The notes under the pieces: generated by a model
Told to the model about the DNA's origin: nothing
Database searches by the model: none
The model's input: the letters and a program-made list of their open reading frames with translations, nothing else
Program-made: the position numbers and the translations under genes
Shown: one piece after another, positions 1 through 6,351 of the stretch
How the letters are laid out: each line of letters opens with the position of its first letter
Numbering within the stretch: the stretch's first letter is position 1
Source: Chloroflexia bacterium
GTDB lineage: Bacteria > Chloroflexota > Chloroflexia > Thermobaculales > Thermobaculaceae
Length of the DNA stretch: 7,664 nucleotides
Assembly (NCBI GenBank): GCA_013695265.1
Contig: JACDAU010000302.1
Coordinates: 1 to 7,664 of the forward strand
Direction: 5' to 3'

Positions 1-116
1 GGCGAGATTCACTGAGGTGGAAATTAGATAATGGTATGTCTATGTTTTAAGGGGCAACGGACAGACTGGGGAACGCCACGCCTGCCACAAACACTACGGA
101 AGGACTGGTTACAATT

Positions 117-371
117 ATGAGTCAGCAACCCATCAAGATGTACAGTACAACATGGTGCGGTGATTGTCACAGAGCGAAGCGCGTGTTCGATGACCTCGAC
201 GCGCCGTATGAGAACATCAACATCGAGAGCGAGCCAGGAGCGCTCATGGACATGATGCACCTCAATGGCGGACTACAGTCGGTGCCAACGATTCTGTTCC
301 CGGACGGCTCAGTGCTTATTGAGCCCTCGACCTCGGAGCTGGTTCAGCACCTGCAAGAGCGTGCGGCGTAA
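117..371 (+). CDS. Glutaredoxin-like / mycoredoxin-type thiol-disulfide protein
   Basis: This 84-residue protein is a compact thioredoxin-fold glutaredoxin, a cytosolic thiol-disulfide carrier. The N-terminal strand IKMYSTTWCGDC places the CxxC redox pair at Cys14 and Cys17 (CGDC). The SVPTILFPDG segment near residues 55-64 supplies the cis-proline (VPT) that faces the active site, and a short C-terminal helix ends the domain. The length matches the small glutaredoxin, NrdH and mycoredoxin families. The TTWCGDC signature is familiar from actinobacterial and Chloroflexi mycoredoxin-like proteins, which are thought to use mycothiol or a similar thiol rather than glutathione; that cofactor choice is inference. 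The ATG start follows GGAAGGA at 98-104, with a rather long 12-base spacing. It stands alone: the next gene starts 175 bases later, so it is probably transcribed separately. Fold confidence is high; the exact reductant and targets are unknown. Confidence 0.9.
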   Translation: MSQQPIKMYSTTWCGDCHRAKRVFDDLDAPYENINIESEPGALMDMMHLNGGLQSVPTILFPDGSVLIEPSTSELVQHLQERAA

Positions 372-396
372 GACAGGTCACCGGGTCCACTACGTC

Positions 397-416
397 GGTC
401 CTGCCTGACAGGGACC
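397..416 (+). terminator. Possible weak hairpin terminator after the glutaredoxin gene
   Basis: GGTCCTG at 397-403 pairs with CAGGGACC at 409-416 through seven base pairs with one bulged G and the loop CCTGA. It lies 26 bases after the glutaredoxin stop codon. No T-run follows, so intrinsic termination is uncertain and the hairpin could be chance in GC-rich DNA. Confidence 0.25.
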
Positions 417-533
417 ATGGGTGAATAGGGCGGGCGTCCGGCAGTTGCGGCGCCACACACGACCACAATCAGACACTGATCGCTCTCGGCCTGCTTCGTG
501 CGGAGGTCAGTCCGACGAGTTGCGCAAAAGCAT

Positions 534-540
534 AAGGAGA
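534..540 (+). promoter_or_regulatory. Ribosome binding site that fixes the Gfo/Idh/MocA start
   Basis: AAGGAGA lies six bases upstream of the GTG at 547. The open frame continues upstream to a GTG at 421. That extra stretch has no good ribosome binding site and encodes an arginine-rich sequence unlike the Rossmann N-terminus of the family, so this site marks the true start. Confidence 0.8.
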
Positions 541-546
541 TACGAC

Positions 547-1548
547 GTGACGGTTAAGGTTGGACTCATCGGCTGCGGGGGCATATCGAAGCCGCACGCG
601 GACGGTTATCTCAAGATACCAGGCGAGGTGCGGGTCACTGCGGTATGTGATGTCGTTGAGGAAAACCGAACCCGGATGGCTGAGTACGTCGGCGGTGCAC
701 GCCCCTTCGAATCCATAGAGGCACTGCTGTCGGAGTCTGACGTTGATGCAGTGGACGTGTGTCTGCCTCATCACCTGCATAAAGATGCGATTGTGGCTGC
801 TGCGGGAGCTGGCAAGCATGTCTTATGCGAGAAGCCACTCTGCCTTACGCTCGAGGAAGCCGAGGAGATCGGGGCGGTAATCCGCGACAACGGCGTCACG
901 CTGATGTGTGCGCACAACCAGTTGTTCTACCCTGCGGTGAAGCAGGCAAAGGAGATCCTGGACGCGGGCACACTGGGGCAGATTTATCAGGTGCGGACCG
1001 TGGACACCTTCTTCAATCGCGGCGTTGGTGCAAACGCCGGTTGGCGGGCGTCCCGCGCAATGGTCGGCGGGGGCGAACTCATCGATACCGGCTACCACCC
1101 GACGTACCTCCTGCTTTACCTCGCAAACAGCGCTCCCACGGAGGTTGGGGCGATGCTGACCCGCCATGCGCTTGCCATCGAGGGTGAAGACTCCGGACAG
1201 GTACTCGTCCGCTTCGCGGACGGCATGGTCGGCAATATCGTCACGAGCTGGGCATACGATCGCCCGGCAGGCTGGTGGCAGTTCTTGGTCGTGGGGGAGC
1301 ACGGTCAGATGTATAGCACTGGCGATGAATTGCACCTGGAGCTGCGTGACGCCGAGTCTGAAGTATTCGAGCACCCAAAGGTCAACACGTTTCACCTCGA
1401 AATCGCCGACTATGTTCGGTGCATACGCGAAGATCGACGACCAGTTCAGACGCACGAGGACGGCACGAAGGTTCTCGAGGTGATCCTTGCCGCGTACACG
1501 TCGGACGAGAAGAAGCGCATCGTCAGCATCGGTAAGGCATCGGACTAA
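547..1548 (+). CDS. Gfo/Idh/MocA family NAD(P)-dependent oxidoreductase
   Basis: This 333-residue cytosolic dehydrogenase belongs to the glucose-fructose oxidoreductase / inositol 2-dehydrogenase / MocA family. These enzymes oxidise or reduce a hydroxyl of a sugar, inositol or related polyol with a bound NAD(P). The Rossmann glycine motif GLIGCGGISKPHA is at residues 6-18. Strand 2 ends in CDVVEE, where Asp35 suggests NAD preference. The family EKP motif is at 95-97 (HVLCEKPLCLTLEEA), and GGGELIDTGYHP at 174-185 holds the catalytic Asp180 and His184. Length is typical. Translation begins at a GTG six bases after AAGGAGA; a longer frame from 421 is rejected. No sugar transporter, regulator or second catabolic enzyme is adjacent, so the substrate cannot be deduced from context. 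Family assignment is secure; specificity is unknown. Confidence 0.93.
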   Translation: MTVKVGLIGCGGISKPHADGYLKIPGEVRVTAVCDVVEENRTRMAEYVGGARPFESIEALLSESDVDAVDVCLPHHLHKDAIVAAAGAGKHVLCEKPLCLTLEEAEEIGAVIRDNGVTLMCAHNQLFYPAVKQAKEILDAGTLGQIYQVRTVDTFFNRGVGANAGWRASRAMVGGGELIDTGYHPTYLLLYLANSAPTEVGAMLTRHALAIEGEDSGQVLVRFADGMVGNIVTSWAYDRPAGWWQFLVVGEHGQMYSTGDELHLELRDAESEVFEHPKVNTFHLEIADYVRCIREDRRPVQTHEDGTKVLEVILAAYTSDEKKRIVSIGKASD

Positions 1549-1882
1549 CACGAATACCGGGTCACTCATAGCCAAATGTCAATCGTCGCAAGCTCGGACG
1601 GACCTGGTCCCAACCTACTACTCATTACTATAGACGCTGCGGGACGTAGACGGTGGAAGCTATTCCAAGCTTCGACGTGTAGGATCATTTAGCTCTACAT
1701 CCTCCGTTTTCGCGCGCAGACATGCGACATGGTGCCCGCGCACAGCGAGCGAGGACAGAGATCGCTATAATTCTTTGGATGGGGGCTCTGCTCCACCGGT
1801 AACTTGCTCGCCTCGTCGAGCGTTATGAGTATGAGCCCATTCGTCAGACACGCTCGTCACACACGATCAGAAGGAGTTGAAC
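1549..1882. other. Gene-free stretch before the SPFH gene
   Basis: About 334 bases separate the oxidoreductase from the SPFH start. I find no convincing coding frame, tRNA or strong terminator. It does contain a short 6-bp hairpin (GAAGCT at 1656-1661 with AGCTTC at 1668-1673) and a perfect TATAAT at 1766-1771. A frame opening near 1804 runs into the SPFH gene in another phase and has no codon or motif support, so it is treated as a shadow. Confidence 0.6.
1766..1771 (+). promoter_or_regulatory. Candidate -10 box for the SPFH unit
   Basis: TATAAT matches the sigma-70 -10 consensus exactly and would give a leader of about 105 bases to the ATG at 1883. The bases 15-19 upstream (around CAGCGAGC) do not resemble TTGACA, and there is no extended TGn. 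The call rests on the -10 box and its position alone. Confidence 0.3.
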
Positions 1883-2842
1883 ATGAGGACGCCGCAAGAC
1901 AGGGTAACACGACCGCAGGTAAATGTTGGCCGTTGGGGCCGGGGAGGCTGTGCAGGGCTTGTCGGCGGCGGTTTGCTGTTCCTGGCGCTTGTATTCGCCA
2001 TCTCAGGCTGGAATACGGTCGAGTCAGGCAAGGTCGGGGTTACGCGCCGCTTCGGGGAAATCCAGAGCGTGAAGGGTGCGGGTGGGTTTTGGGCGCTGCC
2101 AATCGGCTTCTCGATGGTGGAGTATGACCTGCGCGTTGTCAATACGCTGAGCGACCAGCAAGCCGCGTTGAGCAACCAGCAGACTCTGTTTGTGAACAAC
2201 GTCGCCTACCAGTACAACCTCTCGCCGGGTGCGGCGCAATTGCTGCAGGAGCGGATCGGTTCGCAGCAGACCTTCGAGGACAAGGTAGTTATCCCCAAGC
2301 TGCAGAACGCGATAAAGACGATCACGCCGCTATATAACGCGAACGACGTGTTTCCGAAACGCGGTGAGATAGAGCAGAAGATGGAGGAACGCTTGTCGGA
2401 GGATCTAGCAGAGTACAGCATCGTGCCCAATAGCGTGGACATCACCCTCGCTGATATCGACTTTGATCCGGAGTTCCGCAAGTCCATCGACGCCAAGGCG
2501 AAGGCGCAGCAGGAACAGCAAGTTGAGCAAGCAAACCTTGAGAAGCTGAAGACGAAGAACGAGCAGGAAATTCAGCAGACCGAGACCGATGCGAAGCGGG
2601 CACAGTTGGAAGCAAAGGGGAAGGCTAACGCGGCCCGCGAGGCTGCCCAGGGTGAAGCGGACTCCGTGAAGCTGCGGGCCGCTGCCGAGGCAGAGGCGAA
2701 CGAGCGAGTCAACAAGACGGTCACCCCGCAACTAATCAATTATCGGTACGCGCAGCAGTGGAACGGCCAACTGCCGTCAACGCAGATCGGTCAGGGTAGT
2801 GGTGTTGGCGCCCTCCTACAGATTCCAGCAAACAACAAGTAG
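1883..2842 (+). CDS. SPFH/Band 7 (prohibitin-like) membrane protein
   Basis: This 319-residue protein is a membrane-anchored SPFH (stomatin/prohibitin/flotillin/HflK-C) protein. A Gly-rich start leads to one TM helix at about residues 24-42 (GLVGGGLLFLALVFAISGW). The SPFH domain follows (about 44-200), opening with VESGKVGVTRRFGEI and including DITLADIDFDPEFRKSI. A long charged Ala/Glu/Gln-rich coiled coil spans about 200-278, and a Gly/Ser-rich tail ends in LLQIPANNK. Such proteins form large ring or cage oligomers at the membrane and often modulate proteases or membrane microdomains. The ATG lies six bases after AAGGAG (1871-1876); a TTG two codons earlier abuts that site and is less likely. 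The next gene follows 37 bases later and encodes another small TM/coiled-coil protein, suggesting co-expression. No FtsH- or NfeD-type partner is present in the window. Confidence 0.92.
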   Translation: MRTPQDRVTRPQVNVGRWGRGGCAGLVGGGLLFLALVFAISGWNTVESGKVGVTRRFGEIQSVKGAGGFWALPIGFSMVEYDLRVVNTLSDQQAALSNQQTLFVNNVAYQYNLSPGAAQLLQERIGSQQTFEDKVVIPKLQNAIKTITPLYNANDVFPKRGEIEQKMEERLSEDLAEYSIVPNSVDITLADIDFDPEFRKSIDAKAKAQQEQQVEQANLEKLKTKNEQEIQQTETDAKRAQLEAKGKANAAREAAQGEADSVKLRAAAEAEANERVNKTVTPQLINYRYAQQWNGQLPSTQIGQGSGVGALLQIPANNK

Positions 2843-2879
2843 CCGCCCCAACCGCAAAACGAAAGGTAACAGGTAGCCG

Positions 2880-3125
2880 ATGAGAGGTGCGGTGCTGTAC
2901 TTTCTAATTTTCGGCGTCGGTTTCGGCGGCGTGTTCTGGTTCGTGCTCGACTATATCCGTCATCTCCGCAGGCAGCTGGCGCTGCTTCGGGCTCAAACGG
3001 TCGCGTTGGAAGATCACAACGCGGAACTCGTGCTCGCGCTGGAGGACCGCGCTGATGTTGCCCGCATAGACGAAGCGATACGCAAGGGACGCCTACGAGG
3101 CATGATCGACGGGCCGACAGAATGA
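2880..3125 (+). CDS. Small single-TM protein with coiled coil, SPFH neighbour
   Basis: I do not recognise a named family. The 81-residue product starts with a hydrophobic helix at about residues 3-25 (LYFLIFGVGFGGVFWFVLDY), without a signal cleavage site. It is followed by basic residues (RHLRRQ) and a helical heptad-like stretch at about 29-57 rich in Leu, Ala and Glu. It ends in a charged tail with IDEAIRKGRLRGMIDG. The layout is that of an inner-membrane protein with one anchor and a short cytoplasmic coiled coil. It begins 37 bases after the SPFH gene on the same strand, so the two are probably co-transcribed. The ribosome binding site is weak (AGGT at 2871-2874 or AAAGG at 2862-2866). 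A strong hairpin begins five bases past its stop. A role as an SPFH-complex partner is only inferred from the neighbourhood. Confidence 0.7.
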   Translation: MRGAVLYFLIFGVGFGGVFWFVLDYIRHLRRQLALLRAQTVALEDHNAELVLALEDRADVARIDEAIRKGRLRGMIDGPTE

Positions 3126-3129
3126 GAAC

Positions 3130-3155
3130 GCGGGCAGTGCGAAAGCACTGCCCGC
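3130..3155. terminator. Perfect 11-bp hairpin between convergent genes (bidirectional terminator)
   Basis: GCGGGCAGTGC at 3130-3140 pairs perfectly with GCACTGCCCGC at 3145-3155 across a GAAA loop on the plus strand. It begins five bases after the stop of the small membrane protein. On the minus strand it lies about 20 bases beyond the original TAG (3175-3177) of the DUF4383 gene. Neither side has a clear T-run, so it may act by pausing, Rho assistance or as a transcript end protector. Position and perfection strongly suggest it ends both units. Confidence 0.7.
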
Positions 3156-3174
3156 TCCGCGTTCCACTGAGGCG

Positions 3175-3267
3175 CTACACCCGGGTTGTCCCCTTGCTCC
3201 CCGCCGCGAACCCGACGAAAAGACCGATGGCACCGAGCGCAAGATGCACGATATTGTCGAGTGCATT
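3175..3267 (-). pseudogene. In-frame 3' remainder of the DUF4383 gene beyond a premature TAA
   Basis: Directly after the TAA at 3270-3268 the same frame continues for 30 codons to a TAG at 3177-3175. It begins NALDNIVHLALGAIGLFVGF, a hydrophobic helix that mirrors EDLFHIVAAAVALYAGF in the first half of the protein and supplies the expected fourth TM segment of DUF4383. A perfect terminator-like hairpin lies just past this TAG and not past the TAA, so the TAG looks like the ancestral gene end. The stretch is therefore either a pseudogenised tail, a readthrough extension or the result of a one-base sequence error. Confidence 0.75.
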
Positions 3268-3558
3268 TTATCCTGCGTCCCTAAGAATCCCGAACAACTC
3301 TGATGAGACGAAGCCGAGGATGCCGAGTACCAAGTAGATCATACCAAAGATCCGAGCATACGCCCGCGCGGGCATAATCGATACTCGCGCACCAAATCCA
3401 GCGTACAGTGCGACCGCCGCAGCTACGATGTGGAAGAGGTCCTCCGCAAGCTCAATGTTGAGGCCAAACGGGCGTCCCCCGCCCAGGACGAGACCAAGAA
3501 TTCCCAGTATGAGCAGTGCTACGCCGGTGACTTGTGCGTATAGCCGTGTCGCTTCCAT
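3268..3558 (-). CDS. DUF4383-like membrane protein, interrupted by a premature stop
   Basis: The readable product is 96 residues with three TM helices at about 8-27, 41-56 and 69-87. The protein is an internal duplication: RLYAQVTGVALLILGILGLV in the first half matches RAYARIFGMIYLVLGILGFV in the second. This pattern is typical of DUF4383, small integral membrane proteins of unknown function common in Actinobacteria and Chloroflexi. The ATG at 3558 is chosen because AGGAGG (3565-3570) precedes it by six bases; an upstream in-frame ATG at 3600 lacks such a site. Translation stops at TAA 3270-3268, removing the fourth helix, which is still encoded in frame downstream to 3175. With that tail the protein would be 127 codons, close to the family's usual size. 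The gene is 192 bases downstream of the C39/TPR gene and may have its own promoter. Confidence 0.75.
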   Translation of the reverse strand: MEATRLYAQVTGVALLILGILGLVLGGGRPFGLNIELAEDLFHIVAAAVALYAGFGARVSIMPARAYARIFGMIYLVLGILGFVSSELFGILRDAG

Positions 3559-3564
3559 GAATAT

Positions 3565-3570
3565 CCTCCT
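3565..3570 (-). promoter_or_regulatory. Strong ribosome binding site deciding the DUF4383 start
   Basis: AGGAGG on the minus strand is six bases before the ATG at 3558-3556. It lies inside the longer open frame from 3600, so it favours the shorter protein starting MEATRLYA. Confidence 0.8.
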
Positions 3571-3681
3571 ACTAATCGCCATATCCTGCAAAACTGTCAT
3601 TGCTTATTAACGCACCCCACTCGTCCAAATGCAACCAAGCCTTAAAGTGTTTTGCAGAAGGCACATGGTTTCGGTGGTGAA

Positions 3682-3749
3682 GATAAGCGGCGACTATGAC
3701 TCAACACCGGGCATTGCCCCTAAGGCACGGCACGCAGGTCCCGCTTATC
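3682..3749. repeat. Perfect 9-bp inverted repeat flanking a 50-base spacer
   Basis: GATAAGCGG at 3682-3690 is the exact reverse complement of CCGCTTATC at 3741-3749. The right arm starts two bases beyond the stop of the C39/TPR gene. The 50-base spacer contains a minor GGGC-ATT-GCCC hairpin. In the minus-strand transcript the whole element could fold into a branched stem that terminates or protects the 3' end of the four-gene transcript. Two separated binding half-sites are the alternative. Confidence 0.45.
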
Positions 3750-3750
3750 C

Positions 3751-4950
3751 TTATCTGGGATCCACCCAGCGATCTCCGGAATACCGCGCGTATGTCTCGC
3801 GGAAGTTGGGATTGTACGGAGCGAACTCGAGCGCGAGTCGCAGGTTCTCGCGCGCATTTTGCGTGTCTCCAAGCGCATGATTCGCCCGCGCTCGCTCGTA
3901 ATACGCCTCCGAGCTGCCAGGGTTATTTGCAATGACGTCTGATGCCAGATCGCGCGCGGCTGCATTACTCCCTGTCTGGTTCAGCAGTGAAATCGGCCAC
4001 ACGTTGTACCACAGCGCCTTTTCAGGCAGGCCGAGCTCATTGGCTCGTTCCCACGCGCGCAGCGACTCCTGGTACCGCTCCCGATGGTAGAGCGTCTGAC
4101 CCCACTGAAGCCACGCCCATGGATCGTTTGGCGCGTCCTTGACGAATTGCTCCGTCCGCGCCAGTCCCTCGCGATCCCGCGTAGTGTCATCCGCCCGGAA
4201 CCGCTCCGTGATCGCCTCGACGAGCGCCGTCTTGTTGCTTGGATAAATCAACGAGTACGAGTAGCCACGGCGGTTCCACAGGCCCTCGAAGTACTCATAC
4301 GACCATTCAAGGTTCCGACCGCGATACGAATCGCTTACCATTACGACGCCCCGGCTCCGGTCATATCCGTGAACAACGCGAAAATGATTGATGTCGGAAC
4401 TGGGATCAAGCGGCTGCAATGCGATCACCGGAACGTCGTTCGCGATGAGTGTTTCCAGCAACCGCATGTTGCCACCCCAGCCTACCTCTCCACCGTACCC
4501 ATACTCGATCTCTGCAAACGTCACCATCTCGATCGCCCCCACGGAGACATCGCGGGGACTTGGTCGCAGCTTGTTCGCAGTGTACCCCTGAGACAACTCG
4601 ATACCGTAGTAGCCGAGCACCATGTTTGTCGTGACCGGCCCGCAGTTGTTGAGCCACTGCGCGTCATACGGGAGATCGCCCAGATACCGCCGGTCCGGCG
4701 CCGAAGTTATGGTAAAAGCTGGCCGGGCGGCGACCTTAGCAGCCGGTTTCTCCCGCTTTGTGGTTGGACGGCTGCGAACTGGCGCAGGAGCTTTCGGCGG
4801 CTTAATGGTCAACGTCGCAGTACCGCCCCGCTCAGGCATGATTACTGCGGCGGACGCAACCAAGCTACTTGTGGTCAGCAGCATTAGCGTCAGGATAAGA
4901 ATCAGGACTTTGGACGACAAGGACTTCGCAACCTTTCCACATTCATTCAA
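3751..4950 (-). CDS. Secreted C39-like papain-fold protein with C-terminal TPRs
   Basis: The 399-residue product has a basic start and a hydrophobic core (about 14-30) ending in a plausible signal peptidase site ASA (32-34). A Pro/Lys/Arg-rich linker (about 48-75) follows. The C39-like cysteine peptidase domain (about 84-236) holds NNCGPVTTNMVLGYYG with Cys103, an upstream Gln98 as candidate oxyanion residue, NHFRVVHGYD with His189, and VSDSY with Asp207, so the triad looks intact. About three TPR units follow (277-310, 311-344, 346-379). The likely site of action is outside the membrane; the substrate is unknown, and it may bind or process peptides or cell-wall material. It has no ABC transporter fusion, so it is not a bacteriocin exporter. 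The start is a TTG whose last bases form the upstream gene's TGA, a 4-base overlap, with GGTGG as a weak ribosome binding site. Confidence 0.85.
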   Translation of the reverse strand: MNECGKVAKSLSSKVLILILTLMLLTTSSLVASAAVIMPERGGTATLTIKPPKAPAPVRSRPTTKREKPAAKVAARPAFTITSAPDRRYLGDLPYDAQWLNNCGPVTTNMVLGYYGIELSQGYTANKLRPSPRDVSVGAIEMVTFAEIEYGYGGEVGWGGNMRLLETLIANDVPVIALQPLDPSSDINHFRVVHGYDRSRGVVMVSDSYRGRNLEWSYEYFEGLWNRRGYSYSLIYPSNKTALVEAITERFRADDTTRDREGLARTEQFVKDAPNDPWAWLQWGQTLYHRERYQESLRAWERANELGLPEKALWYNVWPISLLNQTGSNAAARDLASDVIANNPGSSEAYYERARANHALGDTQNARENLRLALEFAPYNPNFRETYARYSGDRWVDPR

Positions 4951-5756
4951 GCGGCAACCACCAATCGAACCAGCACTGCCAGTAACCCCAACTGCATCGT
5001 AGCCGCACAGATCGCGACACTTACTAGTTTGACCAAGTCTTGCACCCGTTCGTACCGATTCTCAGAGCGAAGCAGTAAGATCAGCAATAACAAGTTCACG
5101 CTACCGAACAAGGTAAGTGAAGCCGCGCTCGTGAGTGCCGCCATCGGCACGACGAGCCAGTCAACTTCAATGATAACAGCGAGCCATATGCCCAACTCAA
5201 TAGCCCACAAAGCCACCATCCAGAACACTCCGCGGTTCACCGGCCGCTCATCGACCTGCTGCCAGAGCACGCCATTGAGCACGGGCAAGAAGTACCAGCC
5301 AGCCGCCGTGCCAGCGAGCAGCCCTGTGCCCAATCGAAGGCCGGTATTCGGCGGGTAAGCCGCACGATACCCCAGATCAGCAACGAGGGAATTGACACCG
5401 TCAGCCACCATTATGCCAAAACATAACGCAAGCACCATGCCCAGACGCATCGGGGGGAAACCAGTCGCGCGCCCGCGTCCCGTGACCCAGGCCCACGGGA
5501 GCGTCAGAAACGCCCCGAGGTAGATGCCGGTATTGCGCGCGCACTGCACGCTACGTTCGCCATCGAGGAAGAACGAGTGCGATGGATCGGGATGATAGTC
5601 CACCCCTGCGTGCAACAGGCGCATAACATCCATCGCGTGGTCAGACCCAAACACGGCGACGGTCGCCAAGAGAGCCAACCCAGCAAATAGTACGGCGGTG
5701 GAAATTACGGGAACTCGCCTCCAGCCTCGGTTTGCCATTGCCTGCATGCTACTCAT
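4947..5756 (-). CDS. DUF2085-like multi-pass membrane protein
   Basis: The 269-residue protein has about seven hydrophobic helices (roughly 15-35, 74-92, 104-124, 141-165, 176-196, 198-229 and 242-266). Residues 60-81, HSFFLDGERSVQCARNTGIYLG, carry the DUF2085 core (RSFF..G...xCAR.TGIYLG), with Cys72 in the conserved CAR position. The conserved CHQ that usually opens the motif is replaced here (YHPDPSH), and the protein is longer than typical DUF2085 members. DUF2085 has no established function; the Cys/His-rich core has led to suggestions of metal or redox roles, unproven. The ATG at 5756 overlaps the end of mobA by eight bases; in-frame ATGs at 5747 and 5738 are also possible. Its own stop overlaps the TTG of the next gene, indicating translational coupling to the secreted protein. 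Confidence 0.8.
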   Translation of the reverse strand: MSSMQAMANRGWRRVPVISTAVLFAGLALLATVAVFGSDHAMDVMRLLHAGVDYHPDPSHSFFLDGERSVQCARNTGIYLGAFLTLPWAWVTGRGRATGFPPMRLGMVLALCFGIMVADGVNSLVADLGYRAAYPPNTGLRLGTGLLAGTAAGWYFLPVLNGVLWQQVDERPVNRGVFWMVALWAIELGIWLAVIIEVDWLVVPMAALTSAASLTLFGSVNLLLLILLLRSENRYERVQDLVKLVSVAICAATMQLGLLAVLVRLVVAA

Positions 5757-6351
5757 GAAGCGTAGTCTCCCTGGCGCGCTCCCACTCCTCCGGCGTATTC
5801 ACGTTGAAGAACGACCGACAATGCGGATCATACCGCTCGATAGTGTGACGTTCGATCTTCTGAACCTTTGCCTTATCGAACCAGCCTATGATCTTATAAC
5901 GCCTCGCATCGATCCTTTCTTCCATCCACGGCAGGCAGAGTTGCGAATATATGGCGTGCAGTGGCTCGGGTTCATCGATCACTGGTAGTAACACGTCGTA
6001 TTCTCTGGGCACCGAGGCCATGTAACGGAGCAGGTCGGGGCTAAGAAACGGCATGTCACATGCTACGGCCAGGGCGTAGGGATACTTCGCCGCCTGCAGG
6101 CCAGAGTAGATACCTCCCAGCGATCCGGCATTCGGGTACAGGTCCGGTACGTGCCGCAATCCGAGAAAGTCGTATGGCGCGGTCTCGGTGCCCACCAGCA
6201 CGGTTTCGCTTGCGACGTCCGCGAGCCGGGCCACAACCAACTCAATCAACGAGGGCCCACCCGGCGTTAGATTGAGCAGCGCCTTGTTCTGCCCCATACG
6301 GCTCGAACGCCCCCCCGTGAGCACCAGCGCCGTCAGCGGCTCGCCAGTCAC
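5749..6351 (-). CDS. mobA: Molybdenum cofactor guanylyltransferase MobA
   Basis: The 200-residue cytosolic enzyme transfers GMP from GTP to Mo-molybdopterin to form the guanine dinucleotide cofactor of DMSO-reductase-family enzymes. The nucleotide-binding signature LTGGRSSRMGQNKALL is at residues 11-26, PDLYPNAGSLGGIYSGL at 69-85, the metal-binding Asp99 in ACDMPF (97-102), and the MobA-typical PLHAIYS (130-136) and SFFNVNTPEEW (180-190). Length agrees with the family (about 190-210). The GTG start overlaps the TGA of the polyprenyl synthetase by four bases (GTGA), and the downstream membrane gene overlaps its end by eight bases, so expression should be coupled. No other molybdopterin gene or molybdoenzyme is in the window. 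Related MobA-like nucleotidyltransferases are the main alternative, but the LHAIYS and FFNVNTPEE motifs favour MobA. Confidence 0.93.
   Translation of the reverse strand: MTGEPLTALVLTGGRSSRMGQNKALLNLTPGGPSLIELVVARLADVASETVLVGTETAPYDFLGLRHVPDLYPNAGSLGGIYSGLQAAKYPYALAVACDMPFLSPDLLRYMASVPREYDVLLPVIDEPEPLHAIYSQLCLPWMEERIDARRYKIIGWFDKAKVQKIERHTIERYDPHCRSFFNVNTPEEWERARETTLHE

Noticed and set aside
24..260. Minus-strand frame covering the glutaredoxin start
   Set aside because: It is opposite a well-supported glutaredoxin gene and has no motif.
421..546. N-terminal extension of the oxidoreductase from a GTG at 421
   Set aside because: It has no ribosome binding site, is Arg/Ser-rich and unlike the family. 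A strong site (AAGGAGA) precedes the GTG at 547, directly before the Rossmann motif.
823..1575. Long minus-strand open frame opposite the oxidoreductase
   Set aside because: It is a shadow frame in GC-rich coding DNA. Its translation shows no known motif, while the plus strand has clear family signatures.
1679..1705. Possible pseudoknot (TGTAG/CTACA and GGAT/ATCC crossing pairs)
   Set aside because: The pairings are only 4-5 bp and expected by chance in this length; there is no riboswitch or RNA family resemblance.
1804..2127. Plus-strand frame upstream of and overlapping the SPFH start
   Set aside because: It overlaps the SPFH gene in another phase and lacks a ribosome binding site and any recognisable sequence.
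4084..4887. 267-codon plus-strand frame opposite the C39/TPR gene
   Set aside because: It is antisense to a gene with clear C39 and TPR motifs. Its translation is rich in Arg/His/Pro without domain character.
3751..4950. Bacteriocin or RiPP export system based on the C39 domain
   Set aside because: There is no ABC transporter domain, precursor peptide or modification enzyme nearby; the protein is a stand-alone secreted enzyme.
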